Source: Codonopsis lanceolata (taxonomy: Eukaryota > Streptophyta > Magnoliopsida > Asterales > Campanulaceae). Taken from it: DNA of 64,000 bases. Numbering within the stretch: the first letter of the stretch is position 1; every line of letters starts with the position of its first letter. The stretch is from contig CM028378.1 in the NCBI GenBank assembly GCA_013146195.2, positions 80,224,295 to 80,288,294 on the forward strand. The letters run 5' to 3'. The translations under genes and the position numbers were made by a program. A model generated the notes under the pieces. That model did no database searches. It saw nothing but the letters and a program-made list of their open reading frames with translations, and was not told the DNA's origin. Shown here piece by piece: positions 11,499 through 23,616 of this stretch.

Positions 11499-12540
11499 AA
11501 GGTTCGTTTCCACAATCTATCTTAATTTAAATTGTTCTTAATTAGTTAATTGCTTTTCTCTTCTTCCTTCGAACTATGATCATCAATCCTACGTTTGTTC
11601 TTCATATTTGTGTTTTATTTGTTCTTTCAAATCCTAAAATCTACTAGGGTTATAAATCCAAAAAAAAAAAAAATCAATTCTCACCGATTCATTGCTCATC
11701 GCTACATCGTTCACCGATTTATTGTTCATCGCACAATCGTTCACTCGTTGAATTATCGTTTCATCCATAATGTTCACTACCGGAATACTCGTTTCACTAC
11801 CGGCATTATCGCTCATATTAAAAAATTTGATGTTTTTAAATTTATTTTGGACAGCTTTATTTACAAAAAAAGAAAGAGAAAAGAAAATTCGACAAAAAAG
11901 AAAAGAAAACAATCAAAATAGAAAAAAAAACAGAAAATTCAGATTAAAAAAAATCAGAAATCTGAATTTAAAAAAAAAAAGAGAGGGGAAATTGTTAGTT
12001 GCCGAAAGAAAAAGAAATTGTTGATTGATTGAAATTGGAAATTGCTAGTTGTTTGAATTTAGAAGCTTGAAGTATTGTCATCATCTAGGTTCGAAAATTA
12101 ATATCGAATCTTCTTTTTACAAATTGATCTTTGAGCCTTTCATCCTTGAATTCTATTCTTAATTCATTATTTCTATACGTAGAATTCTATTGATTGAGTT
12201 TGGTTTGACTTACTTGAATTCACCGATTTATTTGTTAGTTCTTTAGAACTTGGAGGAATGAAGGTGAGGAGAGTAGGTAAAGACGAGAGGAGTGATCAAT
12301 TGCTTGAGGATACACGTAAGGAGTGTGTGAGATATAAACTTGTTTATTTCCAACATATTTTCTTTCATAATGTTTAAAAATAGAAGTGACAATATGAAAA
12401 TTTCTAAACTTAAAATCATGAAAGTCATAATGAGTTATCTATGGAGAAAAGCATGTTAGGTGATTTATTGGTGACCTTAAGTACGCAAGGCAAGCAAAAG
12501 AAAAGAAGATGTGTTTTCAAACATAATTTATAGAAGATGT
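11499..12540 (+). mobile_element. 5' untranslated/gag-position region of element F, no coding recognised
   Basis: The region is A/T-rich, with a degenerate run of caccgattcattg/ttcatcgc units (about 11684-11800) and an A-rich stretch with AAAGAAAAG units (11860-12000). Short frames here are low-complexity translations. No CCHC knuckle or gag domain could be found, so F either lost gag or never carried it. Confidence 0.6.
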
Positions 12541-13187
12541 CTTGTGTCTGACAAAGTGTGTAGACTGATTATTGCTATGATAGTGGTGCTAATGTTGCTA
12601 GTACAGCTTTTTTGAGAAATTAGACTTCCCATGTTAAACAATCGACTAATCTTATAGATTGCAATTAGGTTCTAAAAGAGATAATGGTAGATAAACAAGT
12701 AAAGGTTACATTTAGTCTTGGGAGAACAAAGAATGTGTCTTGTGTGATGTAAGTACCAATGAAAGGGTGGCATCTCTTATTGGGTCTTCCGTGGGATTAT
12801 GCTATGAAAAAAGAGAAGGAAGCAAAGAAAAGAATTGATGAGAAGAATTGAGAAGAAAATATTGAAAGAATAAAGAGAGTTTGAGAGGAAAGACTAGAAA
12901 GAGAAAAAGAAAAGAATGACGAAGGTTGAAAGAGTTTCAGAACTAATGAACAACAAATCAAGTTCTTGAAGAGTGAAAATAAATTAAATGAGAGAGAAAG
13001 GCTAGTGAGGAAAAGAAAAATAAGCTACAAAGAGCTTGAGAGAAGAGAGAAAGGCTAGTGAGGAAAAGAAAATAGAGAAGCCTTCACAAAGGAGCTTTAG
13101 TGAAAATAAAGAGAGTTTGGCTAGAGAATAGTGAGCATTGTGAGATAGCCAGAAAGGAGAGTTTGTGTGAAAACAAGAGTGAGAGGC
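12541..13187 (+). pseudogene. Decayed gypsy aspartic protease region and Lys/Glu-rich segment of F
   Basis: In one frame, 12576-12810 encodes YDSGANVAST (DSG at 12579-12587, the retroviral-type protease active-site motif). It continues with MVDKQVKVTFSLG and finally KGWHLLLGLPWDYAMK. This order (D-[ST/N]-G ... V-P-M-K ... H-L-L-L-G-R-P-W) is that of the gypsy protease just before RT. At least three in-frame stops interrupt it. After it the sequence becomes Glu/Lys/Arg-rich (EKEAKKRIDEKN, EENIERIKR), suggesting a charged helix. RT, RNase H and the integrase core are absent, so F is internally deleted or non-autonomous. Confidence 0.7.
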
Positions 13188-16100
13188 TGTGGCGACCCGA
13201 CCCGAGTCCCATCTGAGACCAGAGCGTGCCGCCTAAAAGGCACGTAATGAAAACAAATAGCAAATAGTGGGTAAGGCCATAATTGATGCGCCAAAACTTT
13301 AACATGCGGAGCGTATAATATTTAAACAGTGGCGCCCGAGCTAACAAGCTCAAACTAATACAACTTTAGAGATAATGAATCTCTTGGTCCAAAAATAAAA
13401 TCATGTGACGCAACAATAGGCACATATAACAATTTATGGCAATTATATATCAAGTCATCGGCGACGCTACGGAAGAACAATATTAAACTAAGTCTAGAAC
13501 TCTAGTCTAGCATGTACTGCTAAAAATCATGGGATAATAAACATATTAAACAAACCAATACATGGTTAAAACAACAAAAGCATGATCAACATAAATACAT
13601 AAGCACGACTAACATATGTCGGCTCAAAACAATAAGTACTAATTAAACAAACATATCAAGTCTTGCTACCCCATAAAGTTTATATAACTTTATGTCCCGT
13701 CGTCCTTGCCAAAGAAAAGTACTAAAATTAACAAGGTAGCAACCTCGTGAGCTTCTTTGCAACTTCACAATCACTTGAACCACTTGCGGCTCGGATCTAG
13801 GGAAAACAATCAAAACAAATAGGAGTAAGTCATAAAGACTTAGCAAGTTACTAACATAACTTCTGTCATGGCATCATGCTCAACAATAATAATTCATGCA
13901 ATTGGCATAATATACATTTCATAAATAATCATGTCAAGGCATTTATACTTAACAATCTTGAATATCATGTTATCAACAAGTATAACATTTCATTAATTCA
14001 ATCAACCATCATTTCATATCATATCATATTCACGTAGCACATTATTCACATATAGCACTCGTGAGTCAATTCATACAAAAGGAGATATCGTTACCCTTTT
14101 TCCGCGCATGTTGCTCTGCGCAAAACATGTGCCAAACTTATGTGTCCTCGATATCCCTTTCGTGGATATCGGCGTCCCACAAGATTTCCCGCTCGAGTTC
14201 GATAGTTATCAAAGTCATGTTTCCATACTACAACTAAGATCAACTACTTCCCTACCGTGGCCATCGATAGAGGGTGTGTGCAATGGCGGCGATCCATCAA
14301 AATCACGAATCTCACAATCGTGAAGATGATGTCGTCCCGCCCCAAAGACTCAACAAACCGACTCAGGCTGACTCAAACTTCAAGCACCGTAATTCATGTT
14401 CATATGCTCAAATAAGTAGGCAAGTACTACAATCATCTAGTCATGCTTTTAATTCACAACTAGCACATAATCACATTAGAGATAAATCAAGACTCTAATC
14501 ATCAAGTGTTCTTCATACACTTTAAAATGCTTGGAGGCTTAACCCCCATTAATACTACCCAAAATTGTAGGACTTAGGCTTATTACTCCTTAATGTCATA
14601 CTAACCCAATGGTCAACTCCGTTGAGTTATAATCAATCTTTCAAAATTAAGGTATAGAAGCCATTGGCCTCAATACTCTCCTATGTCCATACTAACGTAA
14701 TTAAATAGGTTACTAAGGTCATTAAACCCATAAAACCCCAATCAAACAATCAAGTATGAAACATAGAATCAAAGTCACAAACTAGGCATATACATTCTTG
14801 TCATTTCATCAAATATGCACCCAACACTTAAACAACAAAGTAGGGTGATTTAGCATACATTATCACACATAAATAACATTCTAAACATGGTTTACAACCT
14901 GTTTATAATCTGATCATACGACTTAAAACGTAGCATTTAGCATGTACATGAACATAGCATCTCAACAAGTCTAACTATTTCATCAAACATGCTCCCAATG
15001 CTTAAACAACAAGGTAGGGTGATTTGTCATACATTATCACACTTAAATAACATCTTAAACATGGTTTACAACCTGTTTCTAACATGTTTATAATCTGATC
15101 ATACAATCAAAAATGTAACATCTAGCATGTACGTGAACATAGCATCTCAACAAGTCTAACTATTTCATCAAACATGCTCCCAATGCTTAAACAACAAGAT
15201 GGAATGATTTGTCATACATTATCACACTTAAATAACATAAAAATCATGATTTACAACCTGATTATAATCTGTTTACACAACCCAAAATACATCATTTAGC
15301 GCATATGTGATCATGGCATCTCTACAAGCCTAACTATCTCATCCAATATGCTCCCAACACTTAAACAACGAAGTAGCATCATCTATCATACATTACTACC
15401 CTAAATGACATTAAAATCATGGTTTATAATAGGTCTATAATCTGTTCATACAACCCAAATTCATCACATAACATAATCTAGAACATGGCATCTCTACAAT
15501 GTCCCATGTGCTCTCATTGACCTCATATAGCAAGATTGTTTTCCCTAGGGTCAATGAGGCTAAAAGAAATAAGAAGAGATGTTGTAACTTACCTTAAACA
15601 AGCTCTACAAGTTGTACAAAAACGTCCATGCAAGGGTGGGTATGTGTTCTCCTTGCTCTCCTCTTCACTTCTACCGATCGGTTTTGGAAATGGCTTCCTC
15701 AAAGCTTGGCCACCATTGTTGATCACTCAAGAAGCTTGTATAAACTCTCTATAACTCTCAAGAAATGTTCAGCCACGAATTTGGAAGATGAAGACTGATT
15801 ATGGTGGGTTTAGTGGAGGTATTGGACATGCAATGGCTGATGTGGGGTGTCCCGATGCATGTGTGTGCATGTTGGAGGTCTTTCCTTGCCAAGTGTTGTA
15901 CATGCATCCAAATCACTTGAAACTTGTCAAGCATGCTTGAAGGTTACTTGTCAAGCGAATGCATGAGAGGTTAGTTAGGAACTAGGGTGGTTTAGGTTGG
16001 GTTTGGGTGGGGTTTGGTTGGACAAATTTGACAAATGCAGAAAATTCAATCTGGAAAACCTTCGAAATGTCGAAAACCTTCATCTGGCATGCGGCGCTCA

Positions 16101-16665
16101 ATGCTGACCACCCCTTCTTGTCCAATTTTGTTCCCTTGTTTGGACCATAATTCTTTCCGCATTTTGCCCTTGTTTGTTCTGGTCTTTCCCTTGCACCCTC
16201 CAGGCACCCAAGTCCTCCCAAGCCAAAAAGTGTCTAGAATTCAACCCTAAACACCTCTAAACAATAACCAAAGCAAATCAATGTTCAAACCTCAATCAAA
16301 CATGGCTAAGAACTCAGACAGAACACTCCCGAACAACAACCGAAAAGGTCAAACGGAGAAGGGTTAACCCTAGAATCAAACTAGCAATCAAACCGACGAT
16401 GCAACTAGCATTCAACCAACATCTAAAGCGTGTTAATGATGTTATGAGTGGTCTCTAACATTTATCCAAGTGTTTATCACATAAAACACAAACCCGAGTT
16501 CCAAAGCAACTCGTGAAAGAAAGGTGCAAACGAGCATCCCAAACGACGTCAATGAACATGCCATCAACATTAAACATATAAGTGAGCTAAGTTAACATAC
16601 TAATGATGATTATTAATGTATGAACTCATGCAATAAACAAGCAAGCAATAAACTAGGGTTTTACA
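13188..16665 (-). mobile_element. Long gypsy LTR G inserted in element F
   Basis: It starts TGTGGCGACCCGACCC at 13188 and ends gggttttaca at 16665, splitting F. The flanks read gagaggc | ggctcaag, so at least ggc is duplicated; the exact 5-bp TSD depends on one ambiguous base. The putative intron on the minus strand runs from the donor at 15592 (AAG|GTAAGTT) to the acceptor ending at 13797 (TTGTTTTCCCTAG). ATGACTTAC lies upstream of the acceptor. The intron holds a ~180-bp tandem array and the two-hairpin module at 14245-14340. No TATA box could be assigned confidently. Confidence 0.85.
14800..15510 (-). repeat. Four-copy ~180-bp tandem repeat within the LTR G intron
   Basis: The unit tatttcatcaaacatgctcc, followed by caatgcttaaacaacaag, recurs at about 14801, 14976, 15161 and 15335 (spacings ~175, 185, 174). 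Each copy continues through atcacacttaaataacat, ggtttacaacctgtt and acatagcatctcaacaag. Copies 2 and 3 are the most similar. The sister LTRs do not show this array, so it arose within this copy or subfamily. Confidence 0.85.
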
Positions 16666-16666
16666 G

Positions 16667-18925
16667 GCTCAAGAGGAGATAGTTAGTTTTGAGATAGCCG
16701 GGCAAAAGGAGAGGAAAAATAGAGAGAGTGAGCAAAAGAAAGAGTGTGAGAAAAAAGAAGAAAGTGAGGCAAATTATCATACTAACGAATTTGAATTATT
16801 ATTGCCTAGTTTCATTGTTTCTCATTCACAAATTGTTCATGAGTTGAAGCCTACACCGTCTAAAGAAATTGTGAGACTCAAGGTTGATTGCCAACAAGGT
16901 AAGGAGATTGTTGTAGATCCTACACTTTCTCAAAGGTATGATCTTACTCTTTCTTGGAAAAATAAGATATGTGGTGAATTGTTACATGATAGTCACCATG
17001 ATATTGATCATAAGCTCAAGAATGTAGTTGTTGAATTTGGAAAGTTAAATAGACTTGTAGACACTTCAGTTATGGGTGAGATTATTAGACCAATTAATTT
17101 ATTACATAATAACTTGGGTGAAAAATTCAGAATTGTGAGAGGTGTTGCTTTGAAAAATCTGATTAGCCTTGAGAATGCCTTATTCATGAAAAAGATTGTT
17201 GGACCACTTGACTTGTTTAGAAAGTTTAAATTGCAAAATTTGGTAAGTCACCATGGTCTAAGTGATTGGATGAAATATGGTGAATACATTGGCGATGATT
17301 TTAAATTGACATTGCATATTCCTAATCATGTGTATGTGGATCCATTCATGGATAGTACATTGGTTGATAAATTGATAGGAGTGCATGGTGCATTACAAGT
17401 TGGAAATAAAATTCTGAATTTTGCTTTGGAAATTTCTATGTTTCATCAAGATATGAGTTCTAAACATGAGATTATGCATGATGTTTCTATGATAAAATCT
17501 TTTGTTGCATGTCATAAGATTGTTGAAGTTCCCCATGAAGCATTGATGTTTCATAAGATTTATGGATTGCATATAGTTTCATTGAGGGATATAAATTGTG
17601 TTAAGCATGTCAAACCTTGGAAAGATTATGAGCTTCATGTTATTAAGGGATATAAGCATGTTTTGACTTATAGTCTGATTGTTGAGCATAAAGGATGTTT
17701 ATCCTTGAGATTGCACTCTGGTTGTAATTTCTTATTGTTGCATGATTCGTTATTGCAAAAGATAAAATTTGTTAGATTAATCTTTAAACCTGGCGAATTT
17801 GGTTGTTGTTTGATTCAAGTCAAAGGAATAAATGAGAAGAATTCAATCTTTGGTGATTGGAAGAAAGAGACCATAGAATATGGTAAAATTGTTTGTAGTG
17901 AAGAAACCTTGACGTGCGATAAGTTGCTCAAAGAGGAAGGTGACTTTGGTTCTATAAAAGATTTTCATGAAGGAACATCGAGTTGTGATAACTTGATGAG
18001 TGAGATTATAAACATTAATGGATTTACTTGTCATGATGGATTTGGATATATGAGTTGGTATGCCATATTGCATCTTATCTTCTTATACTTATTAGTATCT
18101 TTCATTGACATTCCTTATGATGATCTCGTTGTGTTTAGTGTTGCATGTGTGATATTGTTATTCATGGAAAATCACCGAGTAATGCAAAAGATGAAATATG
18201 TTAGGTTGATATTTGAACCCGGAGATGGAGTTTGGGTGAAGCATAATATTGAAAGAGACTACGATTGTGCTAAATTGAGCATGATGATATGTGAATACTT
18301 GATGAGTATGAATTGTCGTGCTAACCATTTTGATCATCTTGCATCGCGTAGTGTTGTTATGATTCTTCTACAGGTTTGGGCAAGGATCAATGTGAAACAC
18401 AAGGAAGGATATGATGCCAATAAAGTTCGATTAATTCATGATCCAGGAAACGTGGTTTATGTGGGCTTGGATGGAAAGCTTGTTCGAGAACAAGTTGATT
18501 TTGTGCATGGCTACAATATGTCTTCTAAAGTGGATTTACGTGGTAATATTATTGTGAGTTCATACTTTTCAGTTGCTAATTCGCGTCCATTTGATGTAGG
18601 TCCAGATTTGAGGACAAATCTTTTTGAAGAGGGAGGGAATGATGAGATCCTGTCAAGCCTAAGTCTGTGTCAAAATCAAATGATGATGATCAAGCATGAA
18701 ATGATCAAAACCAAGCACAGAATAAATCAAATGAAGCCCGTAACATGTGTGGAATACTATTGGAAGATTCAAGAATTCTACACCAACTTGATTCGTGGGT
18801 TCATCGGAGATTCGGGCTACTATAATGGCTACTCGACGAACACGAAGAGACTAAGCTTGAAGAAACCAAGGAAATCCAACCTGGGAAGCCATGGACGCAT
18901 GGTAAGTCAGAGGCTACGACCCTAA
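16667..18925 (+). CDS. Unusual long open frame of element F with repeated integrase-C-terminal-like motifs
   Basis: The frame is open from the right edge of LTR G (16667) to a stop at 18925 inside the 3' LTR, about 750 codons; no ATG is required at the start. Residues up to about 45 are Lys/Glu-rich and continue the charged segment seen at 12.8-13.2 kb. The middle matches nothing I know; a hydrophobic stretch (about 18060-18170) could be a membrane segment. Three sites share a motif, VRLIFKPGEFG, VRLIFEPGDGVWV and VRLIHDPGNVVYV. These resemble the F-x-P-G-D-x-V-W-V motif after the integrase core of plant gypsy polyproteins. The end (VSSYFSVANSRPFDVGPDLR, then NLFEEGGND) matches the usual gypsy pol terminus just before the polypurine tract. 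Inference: a non-autonomous gypsy ORF built from duplicated, diverged pol C-terminal pieces. It is remarkably free of stops given the decayed protease upstream. Confidence 0.6.
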   Translation, partial: AQEEIVSFEIAGQKERKNRESEQKKECEKKEESEANYHTNEFELLLPSFIVSHSQIVHELKPTPSKEIVRLKVDCQQGKEIVVDPTLSQRYDLTLSWKNKICGELLHDSHHDIDHKLKNVVVEFGKLNRLVDTSVMGEIIRPINLLHNNLGEKFRIVRGVALKNLISLENALFMKKIVGPLDLFRKFKLQNLVSHHGLSDWMKYGEYIGDDFKLTLHIPNHVYVDPFMDSTLVDKLIGVHGALQVGNKILNFALEISMFHQDMSSKHEIMHDVSMIKSFVACHKIVEVPHEALMFHKIYGLHIVSLRDINCVKHVKPWKDYELHVIKGYKHVLTYSLIVEHKGCLSLRLHSGCNFLLLHDSLLQKIKFVRLIFKPGEFGCCLIQVKGINEKNSIFGDWKKETIEYGKIVCSEETLTCDKLLKEEGDFGSIKDFHEGTSSCDNLMSEIININGFTCHDGFGYMSWYAILHLIFLYLLVSFIDIPYDDLVVFSVACVILLFMENHRVMQKMKYVRLIFEPGDGVWVKHNIERDYDCAKLSMMICEYLMSMNCRANHFDHLASRSVVMILLQVWARINVKHKEGYDANKVRLIHDPGNVVYVGLDGKLVREQVDFVHGYNMSSKVDLRGNIIVSSYFSVANSRPFDVGPDLRTNLFEEGGNDEILSSLSLCQNQMMMIKHEMIKTKHRINQMKPVTCVEYYWKIQEFYTNLIRGFIGDSGYYNGYSTNTKRLSLKKPRKSNLGSHGRMVSQRLRP
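18627..18639 (+). other. Polypurine tract of element F
   Basis: gaagagggaggga immediately precedes the 3' LTR start tgatgagatcc at 18640. It overlaps the codons of the EEGG motif at the pol end, as is usual in plant gypsy elements. Confidence 0.65.
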
Positions 18926-19691
18926 AGGCCCTATTCTATAGACGGACTTATTCGCCGAGCTTGCGATCGCAAGGTGCCGAGGGCTTGATGACCAAGGTGC
19001 TTGTGCCGAATCAGCTTTTTAAACAATTTATCTGGAAAGGAAGCCAAACTGGGTCCCCATATATTCAGATATGACTTGGGGAGCTTTTAATAACTATTGG
19101 AAGACTTTTGGGGCCAAAATGCAATATTGGAAAATAGGTCCATGTAGAAAAACGGGATTTGTTAGAGTTTCCTTATTCTTGAGGAGTTATGTTTCTTACT
19201 TAGATTAGGTAAGTTGAATAGTTTCCTAAGTAGATTTTATTTAGTTTCCTAAGTTGATTCTAAGTAGTTTCCCAATATGATTCTACTTAGACTTTTTCCT
19301 TTTACTTGTAGGTTTAGGATTCACAACCCATATAAATAAGGGATGTGGCTTATTATTTTGTACACAACTTTATGATTAATGATAATTATAGTTTTGAGTG
19401 TTTTCTTCGAAACCTCCTTGTTCTTCATGAACTTGTGAATGCTTCGGTGTGATTCCGTTGTGTTCGAATCCTAACTTATCAATAGGAATTTCATCCCTAT
19501 TGTGTCGTTAATTCACAATGCTTAGGTTCTTCAATTGCTACGAAAAGCGGGTTGCGGCCAGTACATGCCAAGGTTATATTCGTGCTAATTGTTGGGTCGA
19601 GGTGTCATCCCCCGCAAACATCCTTCGATCCCTAGCTTCCGCCGCGTGTGTAAATCGTTCTTCAACGAAGCCTTCCGAGAAGATCGTATCA
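18640..19691 (+). mobile_element. 3' LTR of gypsy-like element F
   Basis: 1052 bp, from tgatgagatcc to cgtatca, collinear with the 5' LTR. A TATA box is at about 19330. The palindrome TTGCGATCGCAA is kept at about 18960-18973, while the two TTGCGACCGCAA copies of the 5' LTR are degraded here. The copy also carries insertions relative to the 5' LTR (for example near 19545-19560 and 19640-19650). The TSD cannot be checked because the left flank is in the gap; the right flank begins ttacg. Confidence 0.85.
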
Positions 19692-22600
19692 TTACGACTA
19701 AAACCCACGAAGATGTGTCGTATACTCGACACTTCTCAAGATAACCTCTCTGCTAATGTACTAAACCGTCCAAACGACTAGGGTGAAATTCCCTGATCAT
19801 AAACAAACCAAATAAGTCAGAAAACATTTCACAAAGAATCAACATATATATAAAGGAATGTATATCTATATATATACACTTTATGTCATTCATGGAATTC
19901 TCAAGTATAAGTATATGTATCTACATATATACATATCAAGTCTCTCATTAATTCACAATCCATACAAACATGGTCATTTAGATTTCATGTCTCAGGTAAC
20001 ACTTTGTTATCACATAAGTGCTCATAGTAAGCCACATAAAAGATTAAGAGAGAATACTGAATCAATGTCGTTGTGTTGATTCTGCAATCACAAATGTTAA
20101 ACTGTTTCGTGACTACGATGTACGTGATTGATACATCGATGTACTGAGGACACCCCTCATCCGAATTAGCATAATCCATGCGCTCTATTGGTTACGACAA
20201 TGGGCTAACTTCCCCACTGTGGCCAACAGTGGAGGGTGTGTGAATTGTCTCTAGTACGGCGATACATAGAAATCACGGATCCCATAATTCGTGAAGACGA
20301 TGCATCGTCCTACCATCAACGTATAAAATCAAATAATGTCAGCTGGACTTATATGCAATGCACAAGTAGATGTTTACTTGCCAAATTTCAAGTAGATATG
20401 ATGATATACTAAATTCAAACGATTATGCATAAGATTACAATAATCACAAAACCACAACCGGAACTCATTTGAGTCTTAAAATCCCAAGTGTCAAGTTGTC
20501 CACTATAATCAAGTCAAGGTCCAAAAGCTAGTAATCTAGTCAATGGATTCTAGGAGTCGTAGGGTCTCGTTCCACGCTTTCATTTAAGGCATTTCTAGGT
20601 TCTTATTCCATTTAGAAATCCTAGTTCACAAGTCACTAAGTCAAGTACGAGTTGGTAGCCTAAGTTGATTCCAAGTTCGCAGTTCCACTTGTTAATGGAA
20701 TACAATTTAAATACAAGCCAGGAAATCAACACCAATAAAATCATCAAGTAATCTAAGGAAATATATGCTTCATGAGTCATATTCTCAAATGCATACAAGA
20801 TACAAATCTCAACAAAGGTAGGAATTATGCGTTTAGTCATAATCTAAATCAATCATAGAATTTCATATTCTAGTATACAACCAAGCTAAGTTATTTACTT
20901 AACCATTAACCCATCAACAATGTTATACGCCTTACAATATTTCTAGAATGATAAATTATTCTATAGTCTCAACTCATTAAAGTTCATGTTAATTCATAAA
21001 CCCATCTCATATATTCACGTCAATAGGATTGCACATTAGATACAATCTACTATGCTCTAAGAACATCTAAAGGGGTCTCTACGTCGAAATTGAGGATGTG
21101 CTCTAAAATATCCCTGAATGGTAATCCATTCCTCAAACCAAATCAATCCTTTTCTACTCGATGTTCATGCACCGAAAGATACTTATTCTAACCGTTGGAA
21201 TTACAACTTAGTAATAACTCTTTCTGCGCAGCCATTTTGTAAAATTGACCAATAACTCATCATAACTCTAAATTTCATGAATCTGACATATTCCGAAACT
21301 AGTCTTTTCAAACTATAACTTAGCCTTTTAAAACACTCAATTCAGACTTGTATTCATCAAGTCATGGCCACTTCAAGTTCAAGTCTAAAATCTGATTTCC
21401 TGCTATTACACATTCTTCCCAGTCAACTTTTAAATTCAACCATTAATTCCTCACAACTCCAAATTTCATGAATTTTATATATTCATAAACTAAACTCTTG
21501 AAACTATAATTTGGAACTTTAAAGTACTCAATTTGGACTTGTATTCATCAAAATACAGCCACTCTAAGTTCATGTCAGAAATCTGTTTTTCTGTTATGCC
21601 CTGTACTGCATGTCTATCATACAAATTTCACCAAAAATTCCTCATTGATCCAAATGACACATATTTTATATTTCCAGAAACTAGACTCTTTGAGCTAGAG
21701 TTTACCATTTTAAAACACTCCAATTGGATTTGTATTCATCTATTTAAGATCACATTAAGATGATGTTAATAACCAGTTTTCCATGTTCAAATTCACTGTT
21801 GCAGCCATGGTTCGTAATTTATAAAAACAATACTTCCCAAACTCGAATATTTATGAAAATTTACAGAGAATTTTGTAACATACACACATACAACATATAA
21901 TATATTTAGGCAATTCTATGTAGTAGATTAGTACCATTTTTGTTTTTCTGAATTTGGCTTAAACCTGAGAGTTTTCTGATTCTGAATATCATGTTCCTAA
22001 TTAACACCCCCATTCCGACCAAATTTCCTTCCACATCAATTCCATAAACCCAACAACAACCATTTGAATTCAAACCCATATATTAAGTAATCAAAACCCC
22101 AAGGAAACACATCACGTAGATATGAAATAACACAATAAATCAAGAGAATCAAGTCTCTAACAACCTAGCATTCATTTAAGCTAGAAAGAGGGAGTAAGGG
22201 TTTTAGTCACGTACCTATTTTGGCTAATAAACCCAAGATTCAACGGAACAAACCGAGGGGAAACGTTCTCCTCGTCAAGAGCTTCACGATGACGGTCTTG
22301 ACTCGACGATTGGACGGTTGGATCTCCGGGAATTGCCGGAGTTCCTCCATAGGAGCTCTCTCGTTCTCTCTATCTCTCTCTCTGTATCTCACGGTGGAAG
22401 TGACGAATGAATGGAATGGAGGGAGTTTAAATCTAATAAAAGATTGAGGGACCAAAATTACCCTCAAAGGGGAGTCACCAAGGCTTAAGGGACTGACTTC
22501 AATGAGGTAACACATGAAATTTCACAACAAAAATCAACAACACAGCAGGCTGTCCCGTTTTTGCTACAGTACCCGCCTGCTACCGTGATTTTTAAAACGG

Positions 22601-23535
22601 CTCCCATTTGAACACCGTTCGATGAAACGACGTCATTTCTTCTCATGTCACTCTGTAAATGTCTAAAGTAAAAGCCTTAAAAATCTCAAACCAAACAAAA
22701 ATCTTTCGAGGGTTCCTTGATCAAAACAACTCAGGTGCGTACCGAAATCAGTCTGTACTACCCAATTGACTTAATTTTAAATCAACTCCAATTTCACTCA
22801 GTAAAGTGAAATACAATACCACATAAATATTTCGAACACGTAGGGACTAATATATTATTCCCTCAATTAATATTTTAACTGACATACGAATTAACCCTAT
22901 AGGGTCAATTAAAATACTAAAACACTTTGAGGTCCAATTGCTAATTATTTATTTGCCCCTAGACGTCAAATAATAATGTCTTATTATTATATCTAAATTT
23001 AAATAAGATTATAATCATCCCCTAAATAAATTACAAACCTCAAAGGAGTCAGTTACACTATTCCATAATTTTTGGGTACAAAGTAAGTCTCCAACAACTC
23101 TGCGGAGTCGAAAATTAAAACTGGTAAATATTCGATAACAAATCAGGCTTGGAAGTCAAAACTTCGAACTCACAAATGGTAGATTATGGCTGAATATCAA
23201 GTAAGGGAGCTAAATGGGCTCAAAGACTAATGGGCCAAAAGTAACCAAAGCCCAAATGTTGTTCAATAATTTTAGTCAACTTTAAAGACAAGCTTTGGGT
23301 GATCTATAAGTACGAAAATTACAAATAAAGTATGCTTAGAAAGCTCTTGAAGTATAGTTTCTAACGCACCAAAGAGATCTCGATTCCCAGTTGTTTAAAA
23401 AAAACTGTGGACGTTTAACTACAGGTTGTATTTGGCATGCGTGAATACGCGGCCCAAACTGAAAACCAATCTCAAGCGTGTGTAATGCTACACAAAATTC
23501 AACCCAAAACCATTCCAAGTTTGAAATGTGACGAT
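19692..23535 (-). mobile_element. Long gypsy LTR I (minus strand), both borders uncertain
   Basis: Homologous to LTRs H and J. It contains the two-hairpin module at 20207-20312 and the agctggacttatatgcaatg block at about 20340. The leader (gttctcctcgtcaagagctt, about 22265) is followed on the minus strand by a donor at 22214 (TAG|GTACGTGAC). The left part with the expected acceptor and CGACCCGACCC terminus is missing, cut off by element F or the gap. The right border is not clear; about 23535 is my estimate from where U3-like similarity fades. Three unrelated-looking ~200-bp blocks between 21180 and 21780 repeat the phrases aatttcatgaat and ttcatcaa. Confidence 0.6.
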
Positions 23536-23616
23536 GGAATTTAATGCAATATACAAACCTTATTATTTGTTAGAATTGTCATTGTTTAAAAAATTATGAC
23601 GATGGAATTTAATGCG
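23527..23616. repeat. Short direct repeat about 70 bp apart
   Basis: The phrase gacgatggaatttaatgc occurs at about 23530 and again at about 23598 with a 50-bp AT-rich spacer. It could be a small tandem duplication or the scar of an excised element. Confidence 0.6.

Noticed and set aside
11595..12024. Overlapping frames at the start of element F (about 84-108 codons)
   Set aside because: Translations of A-rich and ttcatcgc-type simple sequence; no gag features.
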